Shown here in pieces: positions 44,230 through 52,812 of a DNA stretch of 64,000 nucleotides. Under the pieces are notes generated by a model. The model was not told where the DNA came from. It ran no database searches and saw only the letters and a program-made list of their open reading frames with translations. Within the stretch, counting starts at the first letter, position 1, and each line of letters starts with the position of its first letter. This DNA is from CAYLLT01 sp964591605 (GTDB lineage Bacteria > Planctomycetota > Phycisphaerae > UBA1845 > PWPN01): positions 12,517 through 76,516 of the forward strand of contig CAZQEN010000001.1 of NCBI GenBank assembly GCA_964591605.1. The letters run 5' to 3'. Both the position numbers and the translations under genes were made by a program.

Positions 44230-44542
44230 AAGGAAGCCGTCTTGAGCAGGGTCCGTGAAGGGACCGGCGGGGTGGCATGTAATGCCCTGAACTCAAGACC
44301 CGGAATTGGGGGGCCAATCGCGTGAACGGCTCGAAGACATGAAGCGGTTTCTCGCTCCCCGTCATCACGGGCTCGCACTTCGCGCCGTCCCCACCGAACT
44401 CGGCACTCGCTGATCTGCGCTCCGGGGCGGCGATCTCGCGTCCCGGTTGCTGGCGGGGTCGGCGAAACTGGAGGAGCATGTCCGAAATGGTTAGGATGGG
44501 CGGCCAGGCGGAGATGTGACGATCGAATGCTTTTCAACTGGG
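44230..44542. other. Intergenic stretch without recognised gene
   Basis: About 310 bp between the lactonase-like and phosphatase-like genes with no repeat, hairpin or open frame I can support. Confidence 0.4.
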
Positions 44543-45940
44543 ATGGCTATGACGCGCCGAAGCTCACGCTGTCACTGTCGGTTGCGGGCGATGATGTGCT
44601 GTATGACCGTCGCCCTGGTCCTGACCCTAGGGTCGCTTGGGGTCGATGCCCACGAGGGTGAACACGGCCAGGCGCCGCCGCGCGTCCCCGATGCCGTGCT
44701 CCACCAGCCCTCGGCCATGCCCGACCGCATCGTGCTGACCTGGACGGATGATCCGGCCACCACGCAGGCCGTGACCTGGCGGACGTCGACCGACGTGGAT
44801 CGGGCGTATGCGGAAATCGCGCTGGCCGATGGCGGACCCGGCTTCAAGGATCGGGCCCAGCGGGTGGACGCCCAGACCACCTCGTTTCGGTCGGACCTGT
44901 CCAAGTGCCATGTGCACAGCGTCGAGTTCCAGGCCCTGCAGCCGGGGACGAAGTACGCGTATCGCGTGGGCGACGGGGCGAACTGGAGCGAGTGGTTCCA
45001 GTTCCGGACGGCCTCCTCGAGGCCAGAGCCGTTCTCCTTCATCTATTTCGGCGATGCCCAGAACGACATCCGGAGCATGTGGTCGCGGGTGATCCGCGAG
45101 GCATGGTCTGATGCGCCGAAGGCCGCTTTCATGCTCCACGCGGGCGACCTGGTCACGACGGCCGAGAGCGATGCCCTCTGGGGCGAGTGGTTCGGCGCGG
45201 GGGGGTGGCTCAACGCGATGATTCCCGTCATCGCCACGCCGGGCAACCACGAGTACGTCACCGAGAAGAAACCTGACGGCACCAGGGCCCGGCGAGTTTC
45301 GCGCCACTGGCCCGCCCAGTTCGCCTTTCCCCGCAACGGCCCGGAAGGGCTTGAAGAAACGGCGTACTATGTAGATTACCAGAGTCTTCGGGTGATCTCG
45401 CTCAATTCGAACGAGCGTCAGGCCGAGCAGGTGACCTGGCTCGAGCACGTGCTTTCCGAGAACGAGCGTCTCTGGACCGTCGTCGCGTTTCACCACCCGA
45501 TCTTTTCGATGGCCAAAGACCGCGATAACCCCGACCTGCGCAACGCGTGGAAGCCGGTGTTCGACCGGCACCGCGTGGATCTCGTTCTCACCGGGCACGA
45601 CCACAGCTACGGGCGGAGCGGCCTGCTGGCGGGGGAGAACGTCACGGAAGGCACGAACTGGCGATCGACGCCGACGGGGACGGTCTACGTGGTGTCAGTC
45701 AGCGGCCCCAAGATGTACAAACTCGACGAATCTCCCCGGGCCGAAATGCGGCGCGTGGCGGAGGATACGCAGCTCTACCAGATCATCCGCATCGACGGCG
45801 GCGTGCTCCGGTACGAATCGCGGATGGCCACGGGCGAACTGTACGATGCGTTCACGCTGAAAAAGCGCGCCGGGCAGACCAATGAGATGATCGAGTATGT
45901 TCCTCCGACGCCGGAGCGGCGACATCCGCCCGCCAAGTGA
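44543..45940 (+). CDS. Purple acid phosphatase-like metallophosphoesterase, exported (465 aa)
   Basis: Exported phosphatase: hydrophobic signal MTVALVLTLGSLGVDA near the start. An Fn3-like N-terminal domain (DRIVLTWTDDPATTQAVTWRT, residues 55-140) precedes the metallophosphoesterase core with motifs IYFGDAQND, MLHAGDLVTT, ATPGNHEYV, VAFHHPIF and LTGHDHSYGR, each supplying a dinuclear-metal ligand. This layout is that of purple acid phosphatases. ATG 44543 is favoured; GTG 44516 or ATG 44591 are alternatives. Substrates are probably organic phosphates outside the cytoplasm. Confidence 0.85.
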   Translation: MAMTRRSSRCHCRLRAMMCCMTVALVLTLGSLGVDAHEGEHGQAPPRVPDAVLHQPSAMPDRIVLTWTDDPATTQAVTWRTSTDVDRAYAEIALADGGPGFKDRAQRVDAQTTSFRSDLSKCHVHSVEFQALQPGTKYAYRVGDGANWSEWFQFRTASSRPEPFSFIYFGDAQNDIRSMWSRVIREAWSDAPKAAFMLHAGDLVTTAESDALWGEWFGAGGWLNAMIPVIATPGNHEYVTEKKPDGTRARRVSRHWPAQFAFPRNGPEGLEETAYYVDYQSLRVISLNSNERQAEQVTWLEHVLSENERLWTVVAFHHPIFSMAKDRDNPDLRNAWKPVFDRHRVDLVLTGHDHSYGRSGLLAGENVTEGTNWRSTPTGTVYVVSVSGPKMYKLDESPRAEMRRVAEDTQLYQIIRIDGGVLRYESRMATGELYDAFTLKKRAGQTNEMIEYVPPTPERRHPPAK

Positions 45941-47070
45941 TGTGTCGTGCGGCCGGATTCTGGATGCCCCACTGGTTGTATGAGGTGGCGTCCCTGCGAC
46001 GGGTGCATGAGACGTGCGGCCTTGCCGCTCGGCCTCTCTGATTCCGGGCAGTGCCCCGCCAACGATTTCGGGGGGCATTTCCTTGACAAAACGACTTTTC
46101 AGTGTATATTCATTTTTGGTTTTTCAAGTCTGCGATCTGTCCGTGATGTCTGTCAGTCGGTGTGATGGAGGCTGGCTGGATCGTCGCCGTCCTTTAGCGG
46201 TTCACATTCCGGGTGGAGGCTCCGTCTGTGCGCGGACGGGGAGCGGAGAGCCGCGGCGATTAAAGTGAATTTGAAATCAGTGCGAGCGAGGAAGCCTGCC
46301 GGATACCTAGCGAAAGATCCAGCTTGCTTCCGTTTTGCGGTGCGTTATTATTATTGAACTTGCGCTGGTGTTTTGGGGTAGAAGTGCCGCGCGTTTCCCC
46401 GTGCGGCATGCTGCGGCGATCGCCGATGACCATTCGGTCAGTCGTTAGGCCAGTCGCACAGTGTTTCGTTCAATTTCGTGATGGAGGCGATTTCGGGCTC
46501 TGCGGAAATGCCCGTCCGGTGGTCTTGCGCACACCTCTTTTCACTGGGATGGAAGGGGTGACGCGCGGACTGCTGCAGGACGGGAGGTATCAGCGGCCGA
46601 GAACAGGTTTTTTGTTTTTCTGCAGATTACCGCGGAAGAAGACCGGCCGAACGTCGTTATTTATATATGCCGGGGCTTGCCTGCGGTGTTGTGCCCGGCT
46701 TGCTGGCAGGCCAGGGGGGTCAACAACGTGTGAGCCGGCGGTCGTTCCGGAAGCTGGCCGGGGCGTTTCGCGGGCTCGTCGGTCGATCTGTGTGCCGGTC
46801 ATCGGCGCGGATCTGCTCGATGCACAGCGACGTCGCTCTCAGGGAAACGAGTGACCGTCGCCCAGTCAAAGGAGGGCGTGTTTAAGGTTCTGCAGTGTTC
46901 GTTGCGCTGGGTTGCGTGCAGCCAATGACTGGCTGCCCTGGGAAACACATGGTGACGCCGGAGTGAACGGAGCCTTTCCGTCACTGCGGTGCGAGTTGTC
47001 TGGCTTTATGGCCGGCAGGACGCCGGATGGTTCTGCTGCGCCGCAACCTGAAAAGAGAGCGCACGTGATA
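45941..47070. other. Long gene-free, locally AT-rich stretch
   Basis: Over 1.1 kb without a convincing gene, unusually long for this compact region, with AT-rich patches at 46082-46130, 46340-46370 and 46650-46665. A promoter-like site lies at 46083. Open frames (for example 46324-46854) lack ribosome sites and conserved character. It may hold a non-coding RNA or a long leader of the LuxR-type gene. Confidence 0.45.
46083..46110 (+). promoter_or_regulatory. Predicted strong sigma70-type promoter
   Basis: TTGACA at 46083-46088, 16-bp spacer, TATATT at 46105-46110, in an AT-rich context. It is the best consensus promoter of the window, yet no protein gene starts within 900 bp downstream, which suggests a non-coding transcript or a very long leader. 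Confidence 0.55.
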
Positions 47071-47382
47071 ATGGCACAGTCAGCGAGAAGCACCTTGTTT
47101 GACCGATCGGAACCGGATCCCGATAATGGGTTCCCTGCCCCCTGCATCATTGCCGAGTTCAGCGAGCAGCGGCATCTGACAGCGCGCGAGCATGAGATTC
47201 TCTCGAAGGTCTGCCTGGGCCTCAAAAACATACAGATCGCACGCGAGCTGGGCGTCTCCAATGCCACGATCCGGCTGCATATCGGCAACATTCACCGAAA
47301 ACTCGGCAGCACCAGCAAGGTCGATCTGGTTCTGCAGCTCTGGCAATGGTCCTGCCGGAACGGCCACGCCGGCAGGGGCTGA
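47071..47382 (+). CDS. Small LuxR-type (GerE) DNA-binding regulator (103 aa)
   Basis: Carries one complete LuxR/GerE helix-turn-helix at the C-terminus: LTAREHEILSKVCLGLKNIQIARELG, then VSNATIRLHIGNIHRKLG. No receiver or sensor domain precedes it in the chosen frame. ATG 47071 gives a stand-alone HTH protein; an upstream GTG at 46912 would add 53 residues that look non-conserved. Such single-domain regulators act as dimers, often on biofilm or stress genes. Targets unknown; it is convergent with the ThuA gene. Confidence 0.75.
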   Translation: MAQSARSTLFDRSEPDPDNGFPAPCIIAEFSEQRHLTAREHEILSKVCLGLKNIQIARELGVSNATIRLHIGNIHRKLGSTSKVDLVLQLWQWSCRNGHAGRG

Positions 47383-47404
47383 CGCGGCGCGGTGCACCGG
47401 CCGT

Positions 47405-48145
47405 TCACCTGGCCGGCACACCGGCTGCCCACGCGGTTCCCCGCTGCAGCAGCCGCGCGAAGTTGGGATCGCGGCAGGCCTTGGCGTCGTGACCGAGCAT
47501 GAAGCCGAACACGCGCCCCTTGCCATAGTCCAGCGTCCAGGCAATCGGCTCGGTCTGCTTGCTCCACTCTGAGTCCGCTTCCACGAGCACATTGATCGGC
47601 GCGTCGCCGACCAGTTTGGCGTAGAGTTCGTCGTCGGCCTCGAAATCCGACGTGCCCTGCGTGATCGGATGGTCCTTCGCCTTGACCCTCGCTTTGAAGG
47701 TCCCGCGCGGGCCGTGCCCTGAGCCCTTGGTCCAGATGCGTCCCACCAGATCGCGGTATTCCGGCCAGTCTTCGAACGCCCGCACCGAGAAGTGGAACGC
47801 AATCAGCCCCTTGCCGTCTTTCACGAAGCGGGTGAGGTTCTCGCGGGCCTTCGGCGTGATGCCCGGCCGCTGCCAGTTGTAGTAGTTGAGCAGGATTGCG
47901 TCATAGCCGTCGAGCGCCGAGGATTCCAGCACGAGCGGCTCCTCCGACACCACGACTTCAAACTGTCTGGTCGCCTCGAGGTGCTCGCGCAGCGCCGGCG
48001 ACGTCTCGCGCCAGTTGTGGGCGGGGACATCGCGGCCCGTGACCAGCAGAATGCGCTTGAGCTTCGCCTCCGCCGGCTGATCGGCCGACTGTCCAGACAC
48101 GAGCAGGCCTGCCACCACCCAGAGTCCCCACATCACCAGTTTCAT
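47405..48145 (-). CDS. ThuA domain protein, exported (246 aa)
   Basis: ThuA-like (trehalose utilisation) glutamine-amidotransferase-like fold. The signal peptide is MKLVMWGLWVVAGLLVSG. Family landmarks include KRILLVTGRDVPAHNWRET near residue 30, YDAILLNYYNW near 80 and KGLIAFHFSVRAFEDWPEYRDLVG near 108 (His of the family). GGGHDA-like FMLGHDAKACRDPNF lies near the end. AGAGGTGG precedes the ATG. ThuA proteins in planctomycetes accompany sugar oxidoreductases, but the reaction is not established. Confidence 0.8.
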   Translation of the reverse strand: MKLVMWGLWVVAGLLVSGQSADQPAEAKLKRILLVTGRDVPAHNWRETSPALREHLEATRQFEVVVSEEPLVLESSALDGYDAILLNYYNWQRPGITPKARENLTRFVKDGKGLIAFHFSVRAFEDWPEYRDLVGRIWTKGSGHGPRGTFKARVKAKDHPITQGTSDFEADDELYAKLVGDAPINVLVEADSEWSKQTEPIAWTLDYGKGRVFGFMLGHDAKACRDPNFARLLQRGTAWAAGVPAR

Positions 48146-48337
48146 CTGCCACCTCTGTCAAAAACAGAAAGGATCATGCCGCTGCCGTCCGAATGACTGG
48201 ACAGCATACTCGACCGGGCCGGCGCGCGCCTGCCGGAAGGGCAGGTAAGAGCATAATGCCTTGCCGGGTGGGGCGAAACCACGGGAACCGCCTGGATGCA
48301 GGTCCACGGGCGGATGGCGCGCTCACCGGCGGGCGCA

Positions 48338-50401
48338 TCACATCTCGGGCGGCAACTGCTCGACCTGGGCGGCGGTGAAGACGGGGCCTTCCTTGCAGAT
48401 GTAGATCGGGCCGACGTTGCAGCGCCCGCACTTGCCCACGCCGCACTTCATGCGGTTTTCGAGCGTGGTGTACACGTCCTCGGACCGGTAGCCGAGCTTT
48501 TTGAGGCTCGTGAGCGTGAACTTGATCATGATCGGCGGGCCGCACAGGACGGCCACGCGATTGGCGGGTGAGGGTTTGACGGCCTCGACGAGCTGCGGCA
48601 CGAAGCCGGTGTAGCGGCGGTGGGCGGGGTCGAGCTTGCTCGCGCCGGGCTCCTTCAGGTTGAGCGGCCGCCAGCCTTCTTCCGCCGGCTCTTCGGCCAG
48701 ACCGCCCTTCCCGCCGGGCTTCCAGTCGATGCAGAGCCACAGATCCACGTCCGGGCGGGCTTCCCACTCGGCCAGTTCGTGCTTGTAGACGTGATCGGAC
48801 CACGTCCGGGCGCCGTAGACGATCGTGATCTGGCCGTAGTCCTCGCGGCGGTCGAGACAGTACTGGATGACGCTGCGCATCGGCGGCAGGGCGATTCCGC
48901 CGGCGATGAAGAGCAGGTCCTTGCCGCGCCACGACTCGACCGGGAACGAGTTGCCATATGGCCCGCGGAAACCCATGACATCCCCGACGTTGAGCCGCCG
49001 CAGGGCCCGCGTGACACGACCGGCCTGGCGGAACGTGCACTCGATGTAGCCCGTGCGCGTGGAGGCACTCGCGATGCAGAACGTCGACTCGCCCTCGCCC
49101 AGCGCGCCGTAGAGCCCGAACTGGCCGACGCGGAAGGTGAAGGCCTTGCCTTCCTGATCATCGGCGAACTCCAGGCGGAGCGTGCGAACGTCGGGCGTCT
49201 CGTCGCGCAGATCGGCGATGCGCATCAGGTAGGGGCGGTAGATGTTGATTGTGTGTTGTCTGTTGTCTGTTGTTTGTTGCGGGCTGCTGGTCGGCTGGAC
49301 CTGCCTCTCCGACGTTTGTGCGCCGCTGCTTAACTCTTCCAGGTCGGCGAGCATGTCCATTCCGGCGGGGCAGAGGCGCAGGCAGCGCCCGCAGCCGGTG
49401 CAGAGCACGCGGCCGAACTTGTCGGGGTAGTAGCGGAACTTGTGCGAGAGCCGCTGCCGCCAGCGGGCCGCCTGGTCGGGACGCGGATTGTGACCGGAGG
49501 CGTGCAGCGTGAACAGGCCAAACGCGCAGGCATCCCAGTTCTTCTGGCGGATTCCTTCGCGGCTGCCCATCTCTTCCTGGATGTCGAAGCAGTGGCAGGT
49601 CGGGCACACGAACGCGCAGGTTCCGCAGGCCAGGCAGGACTGAGCGCTGCGCGCCCAGAGCGGATCGTCGAACCGCTGCTTGAGCGCGACGCGCACCGTC
49701 GGCGCCTCAAACCGCTTTGGCACGCTCAGTCGCACCCGCTCGCGCATCGCTTCGAGTGCCGGATCGCGGGGGGCGGGCTCGAACGCGCCGATGGTCGCCA
49801 ACAGGTCGCGGCCCGCGTCCGTCCGGGGCTGCGCCCGAAATGTCCCGTCGGGCAGGGCGGTCAGCAGCAGGTCGCCGCAGCCCTCGCCGGCCGGGTCCAC
49901 GCCGACGCTCGTGCAGAAACATCCGTCGTCGACCGGCCCCTCGCACGCCAGCACAATGATCGCGATGCGTTTGATCCGCTCCTCGAAGAACGGGTCGTGA
50001 TAGTCCCATCCAAAGAGCGGGGCGAGAATGTCCGGGGCCGCCGCGTCGCACGGCCGGGCGCCGAACAGCACCACCCGCGGGAACTCGCCTGCCGGATCGC
50101 TGACCGCCCACTGCCGGCCGTCCCGCTCCAGATGCAGAATCGGTTCCGTGCGCGGGAACCAGGCCGCCTTGGGGCTGATGCGGGGCAGGCCCTTGCCCAG
50201 GCCGCTCGCGGCGGCGTCTTCTTTCGTGAGCAGTCGATACTCGACGCCCGCACCAGCAATGACCGGCGCGAGGACCTGCCGGCCTTCGGCGAGCAGCCGC
50301 GCGGGCCAGGCCTCGACTTGCTCGCGAGAGATGATATAGCCGACCGGAATCTCATCCCGATCGGTGCGGCTGTCCTGGCTTTTTCCAACGGAGCTGGTCA
50401 T
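48338..50401 (-). CDS. FlxB-FlxA-like fusion: 4Fe-4S hydrogenase/reductase beta domain plus FAD/NAD(P) domain (687 aa)
   Basis: Probable NAD(H)-interacting part of an Hdr-Flx electron-bifurcating complex. ATG 50401 is chosen (13 nt after the previous stop). N-terminal half (about 1-360) is the 4Fe-4S subunit: CLACGTCAFVCPTCHCFD and CTGCGRCLRLCPAG. C-terminal half (about 395-687) is the flavin/NAD(P) oxidoreductase: GDVMGFRGPYGNSFP (FAD), LLFIAGGIALPPMRS (NAD(P)), and a C-terminal CGVGKCGRCNVGPIYIC 2Fe-2S motif. These are normally two subunits. The joining linker is Gln/Thr-rich (QQTTDNRQHTINIY) and is encoded by repeat-like DNA at 49236-49330. Last gene of the operon. Confidence 0.8.
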   Translation of the reverse strand: MTSSVGKSQDSRTDRDEIPVGYIISREQVEAWPARLLAEGRQVLAPVIAGAGVEYRLLTKEDAAASGLGKGLPRISPKAAWFPRTEPILHLERDGRQWAVSDPAGEFPRVVLFGARPCDAAAPDILAPLFGWDYHDPFFEERIKRIAIIVLACEGPVDDGCFCTSVGVDPAGEGCGDLLLTALPDGTFRAQPRTDAGRDLLATIGAFEPAPRDPALEAMRERVRLSVPKRFEAPTVRVALKQRFDDPLWARSAQSCLACGTCAFVCPTCHCFDIQEEMGSREGIRQKNWDACAFGLFTLHASGHNPRPDQAARWRQRLSHKFRYYPDKFGRVLCTGCGRCLRLCPAGMDMLADLEELSSGAQTSERQVQPTSSPQQTTDNRQHTINIYRPYLMRIADLRDETPDVRTLRLEFADDQEGKAFTFRVGQFGLYGALGEGESTFCIASASTRTGYIECTFRQAGRVTRALRRLNVGDVMGFRGPYGNSFPVESWRGKDLLFIAGGIALPPMRSVIQYCLDRREDYGQITIVYGARTWSDHVYKHELAEWEARPDVDLWLCIDWKPGGKGGLAEEPAEEGWRPLNLKEPGASKLDPAHRRYTGFVPQLVEAVKPSPANRVAVLCGPPIMIKFTLTSLKKLGYRSEDVYTTLENRMKCGVGKCGRCNVGPIYICKEGPVFTAAQVEQLPPEM
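49236..49330. repeat. Low-complexity repeat encoding the FlxB-FlxA linker
   Basis: gttgattgtgtgttgtctgt followed by further tctgttgtttgttg units, tandem 7-8-bp repeats of the intergenic type, but lying in frame within the fused gene. Its codon composition differs sharply from the flanking domains. Confidence 0.6.
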
Positions 50402-50414
50402 GTCTGATCTTCGC

Positions 50415-51788
50415 CTACAGAATAAACGCCTCGTCGTCATCCGACCGGAACGCCGCCTGCAGGGGCGGATCGCTCATGGAGAGCCCGGCGCGGAATCCAA
50501 AGTGCTTCAGTGCGGATCGGGCCATCGCCGCCGAGAGCAGATTGATGGGAATCCCGCACGGGCAGGCGCTCTCGCAGGCGCCGCAGCCGATGCAGCGCCC
50601 GGCCAGGTGAAACGCCCGCACCAGGTGCCACGCGAAGTTGCCCGGGCCGTCGGCGGCGGTCGGGAACCATTGCGGCTGGTTCCTGTCCGCGAAGCACTCG
50701 TCGCAGTTGCACAGAGGGCACGACTGGCGGCACGCATAGCATTTGATGCAGCGGTCGAACTGCCCGGTCCAGAAAGCCCATCGCTCCTGCGGCGTGCGGG
50801 CCATCAACTCGTCGAGCTGGGCCAGCGTGCTCTCGGAGAAGCCGACCAGCGCGTCCCACGAGAGTTGCGCGACTCCGGGAAACAGCTCCGCGGCCTGCGG
50901 GCCCGGCGGCATGCGGCCGGCGAACTGGCCGCCTTCGTCGACGACGAACATCACGATCTGCGCCGGGTCAAGCTGCTTATCCTGCAGGATGACGTTGATA
51001 GCCAGCCATTCGCGGCGGCGGGTCACGATGCCGACAGGCGCCGAGGCCTTGATCCAGGGGTGCTTGAGCAGCCGGGCGAGGTTACCGCCTTCGTCGGGCA
51101 GCATGAGTTCGTCGACTTCGGCGGCGGACATCATCCATCCGGCCCGCACGCCGCCGAGTGTCTTGCCGCGCATCCAGCCGATCATCGTGCGGATCGTCCC
51201 GGATTCGAACGCCTCCTTGATGGAGGCAATGAGGGCGGGCGGGGCCGGCTTTGGTTCGCTGCGCGCGGGCGGCGGTTTCCGGTACATGGGAAGCGCGACG
51301 GCCGGAGGCGCGGGTGCCGGCTTGTGATCCGACGCCAGGCGCCGCATGGCGCTGTAGGGGCCCAGGTCGCGGATGAAGTCGGTGAACGAGGCAATCGTCT
51401 TGACCCATTTGGCGCCCTCGGCCGCGGAAATCCACGCGAATTGCAGGCGGCGCAGGTCAAATCCGACCGTATCGAGCAAATCGCGCAGCAGCGTCCAGCG
51501 CCGCCGGGCCCGGAAGTTGCCGGCCGTGTAGTGACAGTCGCCGGGGTGACACCCGCTGACCAGCACGCCGTCCGCGCCCTGCAGAAACGCCTTGATGACC
51601 AGGCTGATATCGATGCGTCCCGTGCACGGCAGCATGATCGCTTGCACGTTCGCGGGGTATGCCATGCGGCTCGTCCCCGCCAGGTCGGCCCCGGCATACG
51701 TGCACCATTTGCACACCAGCGCCACGAGCCGCGGCTCGAACGCGGCATCGACGCCCACCGTGCCGGGGATGTTCTGCGTGGCGTTCAT
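50415..51788 (-). CDS. FlxD-FlxC-like fusion: MvhD domain plus 4Fe-4S ferredoxin domains (457 aa)
   Basis: ATG 51788 is the likely start; an upstream in-frame extension to 51962 only translates REP repeats. The N-terminal domain (1-140) is MvhD/FrhD-like, with the Cys set VCKWCTYAGAD, LPCTGR and GCHPGDCHY that binds the 2Fe-2S cluster delivering electrons to HdrA. The C-terminal part (about 330-457) has ferredoxin motifs CIKCYACRQSCPLCNCDEC and CIGCGACESACPCGIPI. These correspond to separate FlxD and FlxC/FlxB-type subunits in sulfate reducers and methanogen-like systems. It is read toward the FlxB-FlxA gene, 13 nt apart, and is separated from hdrA by the RAYT unit. Confidence 0.75.
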   Translation of the reverse strand: MNATQNIPGTVGVDAAFEPRLVALVCKWCTYAGADLAGTSRMAYPANVQAIMLPCTGRIDISLVIKAFLQGADGVLVSGCHPGDCHYTAGNFRARRRWTLLRDLLDTVGFDLRRLQFAWISAAEGAKWVKTIASFTDFIRDLGPYSAMRRLASDHKPAPAPPAVALPMYRKPPPARSEPKPAPPALIASIKEAFESGTIRTMIGWMRGKTLGGVRAGWMMSAAEVDELMLPDEGGNLARLLKHPWIKASAPVGIVTRRREWLAINVILQDKQLDPAQIVMFVVDEGGQFAGRMPPGPQAAELFPGVAQLSWDALVGFSESTLAQLDELMARTPQERWAFWTGQFDRCIKCYACRQSCPLCNCDECFADRNQPQWFPTAADGPGNFAWHLVRAFHLAGRCIGCGACESACPCGIPINLLSAAMARSALKHFGFRAGLSMSDPPLQAAFRSDDDEAFIL

Positions 51789-51819
51789 CTCTTGCCCCTC
51801 CCCCGCGCCCCCGCCCCGG

Positions 51820-52110
51820 AGAGGCCCAGGACGGCAGCCCCGGAGAGATGTAACACAGCACCGCCGGAGGAGTGTAAAAAAGCAACCCCGGAGGGGCGCA
51901 GAATGACAGCCCCGGAGGGGCGTAAGGTGGTAGCCCACGGCGTAAGCCGTGGGAACACGCACAAACCGGATTCAAAGCCCCGACAGGGGCGTGAGAAAGC
52001 AGCCCCGGAGGGGCGCAAGGTGGTAGCCCACGGCGTAAGCCGTGGGAACGCGGCCGCGCCAGACGGATAGCCCCGGCAGGGGCGTAAGAGGGCAGCCCTG
52101 GAGGGGCGAT
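51820..52110. repeat. REP array left of the RAYT gene
   Basis: At least two full units, each composed of a small agccccggaggggc hairpin and a larger cccacggc-gtaa-gccgtggg palindrome (51934-51953 and 52027-52046), spaced by ggtggta and gaacacg-type linkers, with several further small hairpins between 51820 and 52100. All read in one orientation. They form the 3-prime flank of the transposase gene and the 5-prime leader of the FlxD-FlxC gene. Confidence 0.85.
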
Positions 52111-52115
52111 AGAAG

Positions 52116-52568
52116 TCATTCCCAGATGTAACGCTCGTCATATTCGATTCCGTGCCTCTTCAGGAAAGCGATGAACTCCTCCTGAAACGTCATTTTGCGA
52201 TGGTGCTCTTCCTGATTGGCGATATAAGCGGCCACCTCCTGTTTCAGCGATTCGCTCACGCTGAACGCGCCGTACCCGGTCTGCCATGCGAAGTCGGTAA
52301 GCGAAGGCCATTGCTCGTGCACCCAGCGCGACGCATTGGTCTTGAGGATGCGCATCACATCAGACAGGGCCGCCACCGGCGGGATCAGGGCGAGAATGTG
52401 CACGTGGTCGGCCGGACCGTTGATCGCGAGGCATTTTGCCTTCGTCTCTTTGAGGATTCCCCCCATGTACGGGAAGAGCCGCTCTTTGACCTGGGGGTCC
52501 AGATGCGGCCTGCGGTCCTTGGTGCTGAAGATCACATGTGTCAGGAGGTTGGTGAAGGTGTGGGCCAT
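52116..52568 (-). CDS. REP-associated tyrosine transposase, RAYT/Y1_Tnp (150 aa)
   Basis: Single-strand DNA transposase of the IS200-like Y1 HUH family, RAYT group. HUH motif ADHVHIL with His55 and His57; catalytic Tyr115 in AAYIANQEEHH; family stretches HVIFSTKDRRP (start) and WQTGYGAFSVSES (near 95) are typical. Full length, no frameshift. GGAG lies about 7 nt before the ATG. It is bordered by inverted sets of palindromic repeats, which are its presumed recognition and cleavage substrate. It lies inside the hdr-flx operon in the same direction as the operon genes. Confidence 0.9.
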   Translation of the reverse strand: MAHTFTNLLTHVIFSTKDRRPHLDPQVKERLFPYMGGILKETKAKCLAINGPADHVHILALIPPVAALSDVMRILKTNASRWVHEQWPSLTDFAWQTGYGAFSVSESLKQEVAAYIANQEEHHRKMTFQEEFIAFLKRHGIEYDERYIWE

Positions 52569-52587
52569 GTGCGTGCTCCGCGCTTCT

Positions 52588-52745
52588 GACGCCCCTGCCG
52601 GGGCTGGGTCCTGTAATCGGCTCCTGACCCACGGCTTGCGCCGTGGGCTACCATCTTACGCCCCTGCCGGGGCTCAGGATTGGCCATTGCTGCGTACCCA
52701 CGGCTTGCGCCGTGGGCTGCCAACTTACGCACCTGCCGGGGCTGA
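52588..52745. repeat. REP array right of the RAYT gene
   Basis: Two units in the opposite orientation to the left array: cccacggc-ttgc-gccgtggg at 52628-52647 and 52697-52716, each followed by ctaccatcttacg or a variant and a gcccctgccggggct hairpin. With the left array they bracket the RAYT gene. Confidence 0.85.
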
Positions 52746-52812
52746 GCGCCTCCTTGTCCCGTCCCGGGGTTGAGGAGTACCCACCACCTTACAGCATCTT
52801 CACCCACCTGTG

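Noticed and set aside
46324..46854. A 176-codon plus-strand frame in the gene-free stretch
   Set aside because: No ribosome site, no conserved character, unusual amino-acid mix; treated as non-coding.
43486..47382. Quorum-sensing or quorum-quenching module (lactonase-like enzyme plus LuxR-type regulator)
   Set aside because: No synthase, no autoinducer-binding domain in the regulator, and the genes are 3 kb apart; a sugar-lactone role suits the lactonase context better.
51789..51962. N-terminal extension of the FlxD-FlxC protein
   Set aside because: The added 58 residues only translate the REP array; the MvhD domain starts normally at 51788.
50364..52070. A 568-codon plus-strand frame
   Set aside because: Antisense to the FlxD-FlxC gene and its end is translated REP repeat (repeated GRKVVAHGVSRGN).
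51820..52110. Possible CRISPR array next to the transposase
   Set aside because: Spacing is irregular, the units are palindromic with differing small hairpins between, and no cas genes are present; REP elements fit better.
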